Source of the DNA: Candidatus Pyrohabitans jungbluthii
Lineage (GTDB): Archaea > Hydrothermarchaeota > Hydrothermarchaeia > Hydrothermarchaeales > BMS3B
Assembly (NCBI GenBank): GCA_002010065.2
Contig: MTMD02000015.1
Span: 33,768 to 97,767 of the forward strand
Reading direction: 5' to 3'
DNA: 64,000 bases
The notes under the pieces are model-generated. The model was not told the DNA's origin. It did no database searches and saw only the letters and a program-made list of their open reading frames with translations. Both the position numbers and the translations under genes were made by a program. Positions 45,418 through 55,215 of the stretch are shown in pieces (position 1 is the first letter of the stretch; the number at the start of each line of letters is the position of its first letter).

Positions 45418-45983
45418 CCACATGCGAAAAGGTTTACCCGCCCTGCGACGACACATTTATGTTAGCGGATGCCCTCGTGAGAGAGGTAAGGCAGGGAGAC
45501 CTCGTCCTCGACGTAGGCACAGGCACGGGTTTGCTCGCGATACTCGCAGCCAAGCATGCTGAGAAGGTGCTCGCTATTGATGTAAGCGACTTCGCCGTAG
45601 CCTGCGCCCAGCGCAATGTCGCAGCGAACCGCGCGCTGAATGTGGAGGTGAGGAAGAGCGACCTCTTCGCAGATGTGGAGGGAAAATTCGACCTCATCCT
45701 CTTCAACCCACCCTATCTGCCAAGCGAGGAGCTTGAGCCTAAGGATGAGTTAACGCGGGCGTGGGACGGTGGCAAGGACGGTCGCAGGGTGATAGACCGC
45801 TTCATACGTGAATGCCGGGGGTATCTCACAGAAGGCGGGCGTGTGCTCATGGTTCAGTCCTCCCTCAGTGACCTTGAGAAAACCCGGGAAATGTTTTTAA
45901 GGCAGGGGTTTGAAGTAAGCGTTATTGCTGAGAGGAGTTTCTTCTTCGAGAGGCTGTACGTGGTAAAGGCGGTGCTGAAGTGA
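45393..45983 (+). CDS. HemK-family protein-glutamine methyltransferase (Mtq2-like)
   Basis: 196 residues. [19 protein letters not shown] binds SAM and [13 protein letters not shown] is the NPPY motif that holds the glutamine amide. Small archaeal/eukaryotic enzymes of this type methylate the GGQ glutamine of release factor aRF1. Position after ksgA is conserved. Overlaps dcd by 4 nt. Confidence 0.88.
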   Translation: MEYRGVKITTCEKVYPPCDDTFMLADALVREVRQGDLVLDVGTGTGLLAILAAKHAEKVLAIDVSDFAVACAQRNVAANRALNVEVRKSDLFADVEGKFDLILFNPPYLPSEELEPKDELTRAWDGGKDGRRVIDRFIRECRGYLTEGGRVLMVQSSLSDLEKTREMFLRQGFEVSVIAERSFFFERLYVVKAVLK

Positions 45984-46558
45984 TACTCTCAGATCGTGAT
46001 ATAAAGCGCTATCTGCGCGAGGGCAGAATAAGGATAGAGCCCCTCGATGAAGAGGTGCAGGTGCAGCCGAGCAGTGTGGACCTTCGCCTGGGAAACCATT
46101 TTAAAATCTTCAAACACATCCGCAAGTCCCACATAGACCCTCTTCGCGACAACGTGGAGGAGTACACCGAGGATGTGTTTATTGAAGAAGGGGAATGCTT
46201 TATTCTTCATCCTGGGGAGTTTGTTCTCGCCACAACCCAGGAATGGGTGGAGGTACCGCCTGAGCTTGTTGCGCGCGTTGAGGGGCGCTCAAGTCTGGGC
46301 AGGTTGGCGCTTCTCGTTCATGCCACCGCCGGCTTCATAGACGCCGGCTTCAGGGGGAGGATAACCCTTGAGCTGAGCAATGTGGGCAAGATGCCAATAG
46401 CTCTTCGCCCGGGTATGCGTATCTGCCAGCTCGCCTTTGAGATGATGAGCTCGCCCGCTGAGAGACCCTACGGGCACCCCTCACGGGGGAGCAAGTATCA
46501 GAATCAGGAGAGCGTAACTCCGAGCAGGATTCACCTGGATAGGGAGTTTAGGGGCTGA
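45980..46558 (+). CDS. dcd: dCTP deaminase
   Basis: 192 residues from GTG 45980. [53 protein letters not shown] and [29 protein letters not shown] are the family motifs of the dUTPase-fold deaminase. It makes dUTP from dCTP (or dUMP directly in bifunctional archaeal forms), feeding thymidylate synthesis. Confidence 0.94.
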   Translation: MILSDRDIKRYLREGRIRIEPLDEEVQVQPSSVDLRLGNHFKIFKHIRKSHIDPLRDNVEEYTEDVFIEEGECFILHPGEFVLATTQEWVEVPPELVARVEGRSSLGRLALLVHATAGFIDAGFRGRITLELSNVGKMPIALRPGMRICQLAFEMMSSPAERPYGHPSRGSKYQNQESVTPSRIHLDREFRG

Positions 46559-46561
46559 GCT

Positions 46562-46915
46562 ATGGAATACAAGCAGGTCATAGTGGTGCGAGTAGATTTA
46601 AAGATGACCCGAGGAAAAGCATGCGCACAGGTAGCACACGCAAGCCTGGGCGCGACAGAGGTAGCGATGCGGGAGCACGTGGATTGGTACGAAGCTTGGA
46701 AGCGCACCGGAGAGAAGAAGGTGGTTGTTAGGGGCGAGAATCAGGAGCATCTGGGCAGGCTCTTCGAGGAGGCGAAGAAGCTGCGCCTGCCCTGCTTCTT
46801 GGTGAGAGACGCTGGCTTGACTCAGCTTCCGCCTGGCACCACCACAGCGCTTGCTATCGGCCCCGCACCAGAGGAGAAGGTGGATCGCCTGACTGGTGAG
46901 CTGAAGCTCTTTTAA
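46562..46915 (+). CDS. pth2: Peptidyl-tRNA hydrolase, archaeal type
   Basis: 117 residues. KQVIVVRVDLKMTRGKACAQVAHASLGA and GLTQLPPGTTTALAIGPAPEEKVDRLTG are diagnostic for Pth2, which frees tRNA from peptidyl-tRNA dropped by the ribosome. It begins 3 nt after dcd and ends the housekeeping run. Confidence 0.96.
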   Translation: MEYKQVIVVRVDLKMTRGKACAQVAHASLGATEVAMREHVDWYEAWKRTGEKKVVVRGENQEHLGRLFEEAKKLRLPCFLVRDAGLTQLPPGTTTALAIGPAPEEKVDRLTGELKLF

Positions 46916-46951
46916 TAACTTCCGCCAATGTTGCTTTTCATTGTGTAGGGG

Positions 46952-47578
46952 ATGGCAGGCGAGGGTGAGAAAATTGAGCAGGAAAGTTTTGAGCAGATAG
47001 AGAAGAGACTTTCCCACATCCCCCTACCAGAGCGCGATGTGGTTAAACGCGTGGTTCACGCCACGGCTGACTTCAGCTTTGCAAGAAGCGTGTTTTTTCA
47101 CCGCGACGCAGTGAGAGAGGCTGTAAAGGCAATTCGCGATGGCTGCGATGTGATAACCGACGTTAAGATGGTGGCGTGCGGAATTAATGCACCCCGCTTG
47201 GCTAAGTATGGTGGCGAGATGAAGTGCTTTATCTCCTCGCCAGAGGTGATTGAGGAGGCGAAGAAGCTGGGAATAACCAGAGCCAGAGCCAGCGTACGGC
47301 TACACCGGGGAGAGATTGAGGGTAACATCTTCGTGGTTGGAAATGCGCCCACAGCGCTGTTTGAGCTCTTTGAGCTGATTGAAGCAGGGGTGAAGCCGCG
47401 CTTCATCGTAGCAGCGTGCGTGGGCTTCGTAGGCGCCGCCGAAGCAAAGGAGCGCGTGCTGAAATACGACATTCCGGCGATAGTGGTACGTGGAAAACGT
47501 GGAGGTAGCAACATCGCCGCGGCGATAACCAATGCCCTGATTTTGCTGGCGGATAGTGATATAACCAGTCATTCATAA
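46952..47578 (+). CDS. cbiC: Cobalt-precorrin-8 methylmutase
   Basis: 208 residues. VVKRVVHATADFSFARSVFFH with the active-site histidine, DVKMVACGIN, GNAPTALFEL and RGKRGGSNIAAAITNAL match CbiC/CobH, which moves the C11 methyl group to C12 to make cobyrinic acid. It stands alone here; cbiL and cbiF lie at the right end of the window, so the pathway is scattered. Confidence 0.93.
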   Translation: MAGEGEKIEQESFEQIEKRLSHIPLPERDVVKRVVHATADFSFARSVFFHRDAVREAVKAIRDGCDVITDVKMVACGINAPRLAKYGGEMKCFISSPEVIEEAKKLGITRARASVRLHRGEIEGNIFVVGNAPTALFELFELIEAGVKPRFIVAACVGFVGAAEAKERVLKYDIPAIVVRGKRGGSNIAAAITNALILLADSDITSHS

Positions 47579-47688
47579 GTCGCCTTAAATTTTAATGCTG
47601 ATTTGTAAAGTATCGCCCACAAAGTTTTATAAATCATAAATACAATATACATAGGGGCTAAATAGCTTATAATAGGGAGGAACTATAG

Positions 47689-50322
47689 TTGGGTATTAAA
47701 GGAATTGCAGAGGAAAGTTATCGCACTCTAATAGATGCTCTTGTAGATGCGGTGATAATCACAGATGTTAATGGAAAAATTATACTCTTTAATAAGAAAG
47801 CTGAGGAAATTTTTGGTTATAAATACAGTGAGCTTAAAGGCAAAGAGATTACTGTTTTAGTACCTCCCAGATCCGCTGAGATGCATGGTAAGTGCGTCTC
47901 TGATATCTATGCTATGAGAAAGGACGGCTCAGAAATTCCTGTAGAGGTATCCTTCTCAAAGCTGGAAATTGAAGGCGAAACCTATATTGCTGCGATTGTT
48001 CGCGACATCACCCAGAGAAAGCAAATTGAAGAGGCGCTCAAGGAAAGCGAGGAGATGTTCAGAACTGTAGCGGAGCACTCACTGGTTGGAATATACCTGA
48101 TCCAGGAGGGTGTTTTTAAGTACGTCAACCCAAGGTTTGCGGAGATTTTCGGTTATAAGGTGGAAGAGCTTGTAAATAAGAGGGGTCCAAAGGATCTCGT
48201 TTATCCGGAAGATTGGCCAATTGTGGAGGACAACCTGAACAAGCGCATAAGAGGTGAAGTTACTGCTATCTGTTACGATTTCCGTGGGGTTAAAAAGAAT
48301 GGAGAGGTGATTTATGTCGAGGTTTATGGCGCCAAGGTGATGTACCGTGGCAAGCCGGCGGTTATAGGCTCCCTTCTTGATATAACGGACAGAAAGCTTG
48401 CCGAGGAAAAGATAACCCATCTAAACAGTGTTCTCAGCGCTATAAGGGGTATCAATCAGGTTATTGTGCGTGAAAGAGATATGAAAAAACTTCTGCGCAA
48501 AGTTTGTGAATTTCTCTACAGGGTCAGAGGCTACAGTGTGGTGGAAATATGGCTCATCGACGAGAGTAGCGGCGAATTGAAGCTTGTGGCTCACGTAGGG
48601 GAAAAGGAAAGCACAGCGTATGGCAGGGACTTTGCAGAAAGAGCAATAATAGCTCGCAAGCTCATTGTGGTTAGAGAAGGCAGAGCCACCACCACCGTCC
48701 CCATCATCCATGAGAATAAGGTCTACGGCGCGCTCTGTCTCTGCTCTGACATGAAAGATGCCTTTGACAAGGAGGAGACAGAACTACTGGAGGATGTGAC
48801 AAATGACATAGCCTATGCTATCAGAGCTATTGAAGATGAGACCATGCGGAAGCGCGCTGAGGAGGAGCTGCGGCGGCAGAAAGTTTTCTATGAGACTCTT
48901 ATCCACACCGCTACGGATTTGATACTGGTGATAGATAGGAAGGGGCGATTCGTCTATGCGAACCGCGCCGCTAAGGATATCCTTGGAGAAGACGTGGTGA
49001 GGAAGCATATAAGCGAGGTGGTCGCTCCCGAATATCTTGAATTGACGCTGAACAACTTCAAACGACGCCTCCGCGGAGAGATAGTGAAGCCTTATGTAAT
49101 CCAAGCCATCGACAAAAATGGCAGGCGAAGGTGGATGGAGATAAATGGAACCAGATTAGAGATAGACGGGAAAGTGATAGGCACATGCGCGATAGCGAGG
49201 GACGTGACTGAAAGGGTAAAGCTGGAGGAGGAAGTGGCAGAGACCAAGGAGTTCTTGCACAGCATCCTTGAAAGCTCCGCTGATGCGATAATCGCCACCG
49301 ACGTGGAAGGTAAAATAACCTACTTCTCACGGGGAGCCGAAGAGATGCTTGGATATAAGGCATCGCAGGTAATCGGAAAACCCATCCTTGAGCTTTGCCC
49401 CCCCGTAATCAGGGAAGAGGTGCAGAAGTTTTACCAAACACTTTTTGAAAAAGAGGTTCTGAGGAACATAAGAACAAAGCTGTTGTGCATCGAGGGCAGG
49501 GTGGTGGACGTCAGCCTCTCCCTTGCGCTGCTCAGAGATAAAGAGGGCAGACCCATAGGCACGGTTGGTGTTGCTAAGGACATAACAAAGGAGGTGCGCG
49601 CTGAGGAGGCGCTGAGGCGTGCTTATGAGGAGCTAAAGCGCCTTGACCAGCTTAAGAGCGACATAATCGCCAACGTGAGTCATGAGATTCGCACCCCAAT
49701 CACCATCGCAAAGGGTTACATAGAGCTTGCAATGGATGAAATCGACGAGAATGAGCGCAGGGATGAGCTTCAGACGGCAGTTAAAGCCCTGATGAGGCTA
49801 AATGAAACTGTTGACGACCTCATCGCCATAGCAGACATTGAAAGAGGTGACTTCAGCCTAAAACGCCGGGAGGCAAAAATAGAGGATATAATATCCAGAG
49901 CACTGGAAACAAAAGAGGAGTTTGCAAGGAGTAGGGATGTGAGCATTGATGTGGATGTAAATTACAGGGATAAAGTGTGGGTTGACCCGCCGAAGCTTCA
50001 GCGCGCCCTTATGAACCTGATAGACAACGCAATAAAGTTCAACCGTAGAGGGGGGAAGGTTAATATTCGCGTTGAGAAAAGGGATGGAGAGCTTCTTTTC
50101 AGCGTAAGCGACACCGGTATAGGGATACCTGAAGACAAGCTGGAGGAGATATTCAAACCTTTAACCCAGCTGGACCCCAGCTCCACCCGCTACTACGGCG
50201 GCACCGGTACTGGTTTAACAGTGGCAAAGAAGATAATCGAAGCCCACGGCGGAAAAATATGGGTGGAGAGCAAACTCGGGGAAGGCTCCACCTTCTACTT
50301 CACCATTCCTCTTCGCAACTAA
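47689..50322 (+). CDS. Multi-PAS/GAF sensor histidine kinase
   Basis: 877 residues, apparently from TTG 47689 behind GGGAGG. Order: PAS (about 8-110, [20 protein letters not shown]), PAS (about 118-235), GAF (about 250-385), PAS (about 395-515), PAS (about 520-640), HisKA with H665 in [15 protein letters not shown], and HATPase (N box [13 protein letters not shown] boxes [11 protein letters not shown] and [10 protein letters not shown]). No transmembrane segment, so it senses an internal signal. No response regulator is next to it. The upstream AT-rich spacer (47579-47688) holds TATA-like runs. Confidence 0.92.
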   Translation: MGIKGIAEESYRTLIDALVDAVIITDVNGKIILFNKKAEEIFGYKYSELKGKEITVLVPPRSAEMHGKCVSDIYAMRKDGSEIPVEVSFSKLEIEGETYIAAIVRDITQRKQIEEALKESEEMFRTVAEHSLVGIYLIQEGVFKYVNPRFAEIFGYKVEELVNKRGPKDLVYPEDWPIVEDNLNKRIRGEVTAICYDFRGVKKNGEVIYVEVYGAKVMYRGKPAVIGSLLDITDRKLAEEKITHLNSVLSAIRGINQVIVRERDMKKLLRKVCEFLYRVRGYSVVEIWLIDESSGELKLVAHVGEKESTAYGRDFAERAIIARKLIVVREGRATTTVPIIHENKVYGALCLCSDMKDAFDKEETELLEDVTNDIAYAIRAIEDETMRKRAEEELRRQKVFYETLIHTATDLILVIDRKGRFVYANRAAKDILGEDVVRKHISEVVAPEYLELTLNNFKRRLRGEIVKPYVIQAIDKNGRRRWMEINGTRLEIDGKVIGTCAIARDVTERVKLEEEVAETKEFLHSILESSADAIIATDVEGKITYFSRGAEEMLGYKASQVIGKPILELCPPVIREEVQKFYQTLFEKEVLRNIRTKLLCIEGRVVDVSLSLALLRDKEGRPIGTVGVAKDITKEVRAEEALRRAYEELKRLDQLKSDIIANVSHEIRTPITIAKGYIELAMDEIDENERRDELQTAVKALMRLNETVDDLIAIADIERGDFSLKRREAKIEDIISRALETKEEFARSRDVSIDVDVNYRDKVWVDPPKLQRALMNLIDNAIKFNRRGGKVNIRVEKRDGELLFSVSDTGIGIPEDKLEEIFKPLTQLDPSSTRYYGGTGTGLTVAKKIIEAHGGKIWVESKLGEGSTFYFTIPLRN

Positions 50323-51233
50323 ATAAAGTCCAGCCAGTGGTGGTATTTTTCGTCTTTTCCTCGGGTAACATCGAAGAACTTTGCCTGAAGCTTTCGCGTA
50401 ATCTCGCCCGGCTTGCCTATCTCGTAGCCATCTATCTCGCGAATAGGCGTTAGCTCAGCCGCGGTGCCCGTGAAGAAGACCTCGTCCGCCAGCAGCAGCT
50501 CCGCCCGGGTTATATCCTTTTCAACCACCTCGTAGCCCATATCCCTCGCAAGGGTGATAACGCTGTCCCGGGTTATTCCGGGAAGGATGCTGGCATGCTC
50601 CGGTGGAGTGTAGATAACGCCATCTTTCACTATGAATATATTTTCGCCCGGCCCCTCGCTCACAAATCCGCGGTAGTCAAGCATAATCGCTTCGTCATAG
50701 CCAGCCTTTAGCGACTCCAGCTTCGCTAGTATAGAGTTGGCATATTGCCCTGTGCACTTCGCCACAGGCGGCAGAATATTCGGTGCTATGCGCTGGAAGG
50801 ATGAAATCTTAACTCTTATACCATTCTTCAGTCCCTCTTCGCCCAGATAGGCTCCCCAGGGCCATGCAGCGATGGCAACCTCGACGGGAGCGTTAAGCGG
50901 ATTCAGACCCATCTCTCCGTAGCCGCGAAACGCTATTGGGCGGATGTAGCATTCTTTGAGCCCATTGGCCTTAATAAGCTCCTTCGCCGCCTGCATGAGC
51001 TCCTCAACGGTGTAGGGTATCTCCATGAAGTAGAGCTTTGCAGAACGATGCAGGCGCTGCATGTGCTCGCGGTGCCTGAAAATAGCGGAACCCTTATCTG
51101 TGGAGTAGCACCTTATGCCCTCGAAAACGCCTGAGCCGTAGTGAAGCGCATGCGTAAGAACATGCACCTTCGCCTGCTTCCACTCGACGAGCTCACCATT
51201 CATCCATATGTAGCTGACCTCAGGGATGGGCAT
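50319..51233 (-). CDS. ilvE: Branched-chain amino acid aminotransferase
   Basis: 304 residues. [52 protein letters not shown] and [20 protein letters not shown] are class IV PLP transaminase motifs of IlvE. It makes the last step of Leu, Ile and Val synthesis. I chose ATG 51233 because the family start follows at once and a TATA box (ATTTATATGGG, about 51268-51278) lies upstream; the longer frame to 51377 encodes unconserved sequence. It converges on the histidine kinase with a 4-nt overlap. Confidence 0.93.
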   Translation of the reverse strand: MPIPEVSYIWMNGELVEWKQAKVHVLTHALHYGSGVFEGIRCYSTDKGSAIFRHREHMQRLHRSAKLYFMEIPYTVEELMQAAKELIKANGLKECYIRPIAFRGYGEMGLNPLNAPVEVAIAAWPWGAYLGEEGLKNGIRVKISSFQRIAPNILPPVAKCTGQYANSILAKLESLKAGYDEAIMLDYRGFVSEGPGENIFIVKDGVIYTPPEHASILPGITRDSVITLARDMGYEVVEKDITRAELLLADEVFFTGTAAELTPIREIDGYEIGKPGEITRKLQAKFFDVTRGKDEKYHHWLDFI

Positions 51234-51375
51234 GGCAACCACCAGACACGGAATGTTTATACATACCCATATAAATCTCTTCCGCCGGGCGTAGGAATGG
51301 ACACCTGCTTGAAGCCTGATGAACTGTGAAAATGTTCGAGAAAAGACATAAAAGGTGAAGAGTTGAGAATCAAAC

Positions 51376-52203
51376 ATGATAAAAGCAGGGATTATCAGAG
51401 GCGAGGGGAAGGGAAAGGTTGTAATCAGAGTGAGGTCTACTCAGCCCTACACCGCCGAAATCACCTCTGAACAGCTTCGCGTGCTTGCAGAAGTTGCGAG
51501 AAAGTACGGCTCCCGCGTGGTGCACACCACTCCGAGACAGGCTATAGAGATACCCGACGTGGAGGAAAGCCTGGTTGAGGAGGCAATAAGAGAGCTGGAG
51601 AAGGCAGGCTTTAAAGCCGGAGCTTCAGGAGAGCTGACGAGGCATACATTCGCGTGCTCGAGGTGGTGCCTGTACAACTCAACTCCCGTAGCAGAGATGG
51701 TAGAAGAGATTAACGAAAAATATGGCGATGTGGAGATGCCAGCGAAGCTCACCATCTCATTCTCGGGCTGTGACTTCTCCTGCGCTCGCTCAAGAACCTC
51801 TGACATAGGGGTAATAGCAAAAACCAGAATAAAAGTAGAGCCCGATAGGTGTATTAAATGCGGATTATGCGTTAATGACCCCCTCGGCTGCCAGGTCGAT
51901 GCTCTGACGGTCTCAAAGGAGAAGCCAGTGGAGTGGGACAGCGAGAAATGCGTTGGCTGCGGCTTCTGCTCCAACATCTGCCCTGTGGGTTCAATTACCG
52001 CACAGGAGAAAGGCTTTGACATCTATATCGCAGGGGGAGGCGGGATGTTCCCGAGAGAGGCCAGGCTGCTGAAGGAGTTCGTGAGTGAGGAGCGTGTGCT
52101 GGAGGAAGTAGACAGGATAGTGGAGAAGTACAGAGCCCTAGCAAAGCCTGGGGAGAGGTTGTTCTCTGTTGTTGAGCGCGTGGGTATAGAGGAGTTTGAT
52201 TGA
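51376..52203 (+). CDS. Small dissimilatory sulfite reductase-like protein, first of a tandem pair
   Basis: 275 residues. N-terminal siroheme-domain half ([38 protein letters not shown]), cysteines in CSRWC and CDFSC (CX3C pairs in the usual siroheme/4Fe-4S positions), then two ferredoxin clusters ([14 protein letters not shown] and [14 protein letters not shown]). Small Dsr-like proteins of this kind are known from methanogens; a true sulfite reductase role is not established. ATG 51376 is about 25 nt after a TATA-like ACATAAAAGG. The following gene is a paralog. Confidence 0.83.
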   Translation: MIKAGIIRGEGKGKVVIRVRSTQPYTAEITSEQLRVLAEVARKYGSRVVHTTPRQAIEIPDVEESLVEEAIRELEKAGFKAGASGELTRHTFACSRWCLYNSTPVAEMVEEINEKYGDVEMPAKLTISFSGCDFSCARSRTSDIGVIAKTRIKVEPDRCIKCGLCVNDPLGCQVDALTVSKEKPVEWDSEKCVGCGFCSNICPVGSITAQEKGFDIYIAGGGGMFPREARLLKEFVSEERVLEEVDRIVEKYRALAKPGERLFSVVERVGIEEFD

Positions 52204-52204
52204 A

Positions 52205-53095
52205 ATGGCTGAGGAAGGCTTCAAGCTGGAGCTGCCGAAGGTGGGAATAATAAAGGGGGTTAAGCCCAAGGATATTGAGGTTGTAGGAGAGAAAATTGTC
52301 AATATTAGGGCGAGGGCGAAGCCGTATTCTAACATCTACACAGCGGAGCAGCTGGAGAAGGTTGCGGAGGTGGCCGAGAAGTACGGCTCTGGCAAGGTTC
52401 ATCTCAGCCCGAGGCACAACCTGGAGATACCTGAGGTCAGGAACAGCATGCTCATGCCCGCGCTTCAGGAGCTTTTCGCAGCAGGACTCCAGGCAGGTGG
52501 TTCAGGCACGTCGGTAAGAAACATATTCACCTGCGCCGACTACTGCCCCAACAAGGTGAGGGGTGTTAGAGAGCTCGGCGCCATTGTGAGCGAACTCTAT
52601 GGCGACCTTCCCCTGCCAAACAAGTTTACCATCTCCTTTGCCGCCTGCCCGAGCGGGTGCTCGAGACCATGGAATGTGGACATTGGCATAATTGGCATTG
52701 CAGAGCTTGCTCTTGAAGAAGAGAAGTGCGTCGATGGTTGCACCGCTTGCCTCGAAGCCTGCCCGGTGGAAGGCGCCATATCTATAGAAGGTGGGCTGAA
52801 GATAGACTCTGAGCGATGCGTGCGCTGTGCCAGGTGCGCCCGAGCATGCACTGAGGGTGCAATTAAGGTTAAAGACACAGGGTTTAAAGTTGTAGTAGGC
52901 GGTAAAGAGGGTAGGACGGTGTTGTTTGGAGAGGAGTATTTAAGCTTTGCAAAGGATTACGAGGTGATCGAGGCAATAGACAAAGTGATTAGACAGTACA
53001 AGAAGCTCGCCCAAAAGAGAGACAGAAAGAAGTATGAGAGGCTTGGAGAGGTTATTCAGCGCATAGGTGGTCTGGAAGCTTTTATGAGCAGCTAA
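52205..53095 (+). CDS. Small dissimilatory sulfite reductase-like protein, second of a tandem pair
   Basis: 296 residues. Same plan as the gene before: VNIRARAKPYSNIYTAEQLEKV, KVHLSPRHNLEIPEV, siroheme-site cysteines in TCADYC and ACPSGC, and clusters CVDGCTACLEACPVEG and CVRCARCARACTEG. The two may form a heterodimer like DsrA/DsrB, though each is much shorter. ATG 52205 follows the previous stop directly (an upstream TTG would overlap). No DsrC, DsrMK or sulfate-activation gene is in the window. Confidence 0.83.
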   Translation: MAEEGFKLELPKVGIIKGVKPKDIEVVGEKIVNIRARAKPYSNIYTAEQLEKVAEVAEKYGSGKVHLSPRHNLEIPEVRNSMLMPALQELFAAGLQAGGSGTSVRNIFTCADYCPNKVRGVRELGAIVSELYGDLPLPNKFTISFAACPSGCSRPWNVDIGIIGIAELALEEEKCVDGCTACLEACPVEGAISIEGGLKIDSERCVRCARCARACTEGAIKVKDTGFKVVVGGKEGRTVLFGEEYLSFAKDYEVIEAIDKVIRQYKKLAQKRDRKKYERLGEVIQRIGGLEAFMSS

Positions 53096-53152
53096 AGCCT
53101 TTCAAGCTCTGCCCGGGGTTAACTTTTTAACTCCCATCTTCAACATTTCCCC

Positions 53153-53584
53153 ATGCGCTGCTCAGCGTGCAACTCACCTGTGGCGAGCTATGAGCTGTAC
53201 CCGAGGAGTTACCGCCTATACGTCTACGCCTGCCACCGCTGTCGCAGGGCGAAGCTGGCGCACAACTTCGATGTTGAGCTGGACATAATCCCCCTGAAGG
53301 AGCTCGAGGTTAAGGAAAATGACGGGCTGTTCTTCATCCTTGGCTTGGAGGTGGAGCCCAGAGTCTTTAATTTTGAGGTAACCCAGGGGGAGGCGGTTAT
53401 TGTAGCGGACGCTGAGATGGCGCTGGGCGAGCTTGTGAAAACAGACAAGGGGTATGCCTTTGCCAGCTACTCCAAGCGAGCAAAGCTAAGGCTGTGCAGG
53501 CTTCTCAAGCTCGGCGATTGCAACGACATGCCCGAGGGCAAGCTGGCTGAGATTCTCGCACAGAAGCTGGAGGGGGCGAGGTGA
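53153..53584 (+). CDS. Zinc-ribbon protein, unknown function
   Basis: 143 residues. An N-terminal zinc ribbon (CSACNSPV and CHRCRRAK) leads into a mixed alpha/beta domain with a C-terminal basic helix (SKRAKLRLCRLLKLGDC). It overlaps the next small gene by 4 nt. It follows the Dsr-like pair, separated by a TATA-like AACTTTTTAACTC (53121-53133). No family recognised; a nucleic-acid role is possible. Confidence 0.65.
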   Translation: MRCSACNSPVASYELYPRSYRLYVYACHRCRRAKLAHNFDVELDIIPLKELEVKENDGLFFILGLEVEPRVFNFEVTQGEAVIVADAEMALGELVKTDKGYAFASYSKRAKLRLCRLLKLGDCNDMPEGKLAEILAQKLEGAR

Positions 53585-53853
53585 TAGCTGAGATTGAGGC
53601 TTACGTTAGGAGGGAGATTGAGAAGCTCACCGAGGGGCAGAAAATAACACTCAAAGCTTTAATCTTCGCGGGCTACAAGGGCGAACGAGAAGAGCTTGTA
53701 AAGATGCTGATAGAAGCCTTCGGGGGCGATGGAATAAAAGAGAGCCCGCTGGTGGAGAGCTTTACCTATACCTTCTCAGGCGAAGATGTGAGGTACTGGC
53801 GGATTTTACCCGAGTATTACCGTGCGGTGAGGAAAATTATTTTTGGGGATTAG
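53581..53853 (+). CDS. Small helical protein, unknown
   Basis: 90 residues from GTG 53581: EIEAYVRREIEKLTEGQKITLKALIF, then FTYTFSGEDVRYWRILPEYYRAVRKIIFGD. Soluble, mostly helical. It is cotranscribed with the zinc-ribbon protein (4-nt overlap) and converges on FmdE with a 17-nt overlap. Function unknown. Confidence 0.6.
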   Translation: MIAEIEAYVRREIEKLTEGQKITLKALIFAGYKGEREELVKMLIEAFGGDGIKESPLVESFTYTFSGEDVRYWRILPEYYRAVRKIIFGD

Positions 53854-54430
53854 CCACGCAAGCTCTGCAAACAACCTCGCCGCGCCTCTCCTCTGCGTAG
53901 GCTTTAAGCACCAGCTCTCCGCAGTTAGAACAGTAAGCGTGAGCCAAGCTCGGGTAGGGTTCCTGCTTGAAGGGTGGCGCTTCCTTAATCTCGAAGAGCT
54001 CCTCGTCGCTCTTCTCCATGAGCTTCGCCACTATCTCTTTGCCTCTGCGCATGTGCTCTTCCGCAGCCTGTTTGCGTTCAGCTACGGGCATGTTCTTTAT
54101 CTCCTCACCCCTGCGGCCGTAATCCAGCGTGGCTTCAAGGATTTCCTTTCTAACCAGAATACGAAGAGACTTTCCGCTTGCCAGGTCGTAAAAAGAAGCC
54201 GCGAATTTGCCGAGAGGCTTGAGGATTAGCGTGCTCTTGCCGAAGGTGGCGCCTGTAACAAAGGCAATGCCATCCGCCAAGCAATTCTGGAACTCCACCA
54301 CGGCGAGGAGCTTCATTCCGCCCTCTCTCGCCCTGCCCAGCTTTTTCAGCGCGAGCTTGCCCATACGGTAGCCCAGGGCAAGCATGGGGCACAGGTGGCC
54401 ATGAAAGCGTGCCGCTTCCTCGAGACTCAT
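53837..54430 (-). CDS. FmdE-family protein
   Basis: 197 residues. The opening SLEEAARFHGHLCPMLALGYRMG is the FmdE signature, with FQNCLADGIAFVTGATFGK, and a C-terminal zinc ribbon (YCSNCGELV and VVCRACV). FmdE was first found with formylmethanofuran dehydrogenase, but most members, including non-methanogen ones, are of unknown function and may handle molybdenum or tungsten cofactor metals. ATG 54430 was chosen because the longer start at 54469 adds unconserved residues and collides with the divergent methyltransferase. Confidence 0.88.
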   Translation of the reverse strand: MSLEEAARFHGHLCPMLALGYRMGKLALKKLGRAREGGMKLLAVVEFQNCLADGIAFVTGATFGKSTLILKPLGKFAASFYDLASGKSLRILVRKEILEATLDYGRRGEEIKNMPVAERKQAAEEHMRRGKEIVAKLMEKSDEELFEIKEAPPFKQEPYPSLAHAYCSNCGELVLKAYAEERRGEVVCRACVANPQK

Positions 54431-54467
54431 GATTACCTTTTTACTTTCTCCCGTCGAAAAAAGTTTC

Positions 54468-55178
54468 ATGAAGCCTGAGCTTGAGGAGTACTACTCCAGG
54501 CGGGCGGCGACATACCACGATCTCGATGTTCCTGCGACGATAGTAGCGGCGGTGCGCAGACGTGGTGTAGCTGACCATGTGGCGATAATCAGCGCCAGCG
54601 AAAAGCAGCGCATCCTCGACGTTGGCACGGGCACGGGCAGGTTTCTCGCTGTTTTTCCTCGCTGTGTGGGCGTAGATCTCACCGAGGAGATGCTTAAGCG
54701 AGCAAAGGTTTACCACAAACCCCTGGTTAGAGCGGATGCCGAGCACCTGCCCTTCCGTGACGAAAGCTTCGACGTGGTGCACAGTGCAGGCTTGCTGGGC
54801 GTTTACCGCTCGGCGAAGATTATTGCGGAGTGTGCGCGCGTGGCAAAGCGTGGCGGTAAGGTGTACATAAGCTTCCCCGCCAGGGAGAGCGTCAGCGGCT
54901 TTTTCTTCATGTTGTTCAAAAAGCTCTTCAATCGCAACGTTACGCTGCTGGACGAATGGTACTCCATCCAGGAGATTCACGAGCTTTACCCTGAGTCTCT
55001 TAAAATCGTGAAGGTGCACCGCCTGGGCTTCGAGTTGCCATTTCAGCGCTGGTACAAGAATCTAACCTCCAAGAGGCTTACGAAGCTATTCCTCTGGCTG
55101 GAGGAGAGGCTTCGCGAGAGGCGTGCCTTCAGATACTTCAAGGCGAGATATTTGGTTGAGGCTGTGAAGGTGGGTTGA
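54468..55178 (+). CDS. Class I SAM methyltransferase
   Basis: 236 residues. [15 protein letters not shown] (SAM motif), VGVDLTEEMLKRAK and DAEHLPFRDESFDVVHSAGLLG place it in the UbiE/COQ5-like group. The C-terminal part is basic and aromatic. ATG 54468 is favoured because the frame upstream runs over the FmdE start. Divergent from FmdE; substrate unknown, possibly a quinone or small metabolite. Confidence 0.8.
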   Translation: MKPELEEYYSRRAATYHDLDVPATIVAAVRRRGVADHVAIISASEKQRILDVGTGTGRFLAVFPRCVGVDLTEEMLKRAKVYHKPLVRADAEHLPFRDESFDVVHSAGLLGVYRSAKIIAECARVAKRGGKVYISFPARESVSGFFFMLFKKLFNRNVTLLDEWYSIQEIHELYPESLKIVKVHRLGFELPFQRWYKNLTSKRLTKLFLWLEERLRERRAFRYFKARYLVEAVKVG

Positions 55179-55215
55179 CGTTAACTTTTTAACCTTCCCG
55201 CGGTGATTTAGGGGC

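Noticed and set aside
53837..54430. Evidence for methanogenesis from FmdE
   Set aside because: FmdE-type proteins are widespread in non-methanogens, and no other subunit of formylmethanofuran dehydrogenase is present.
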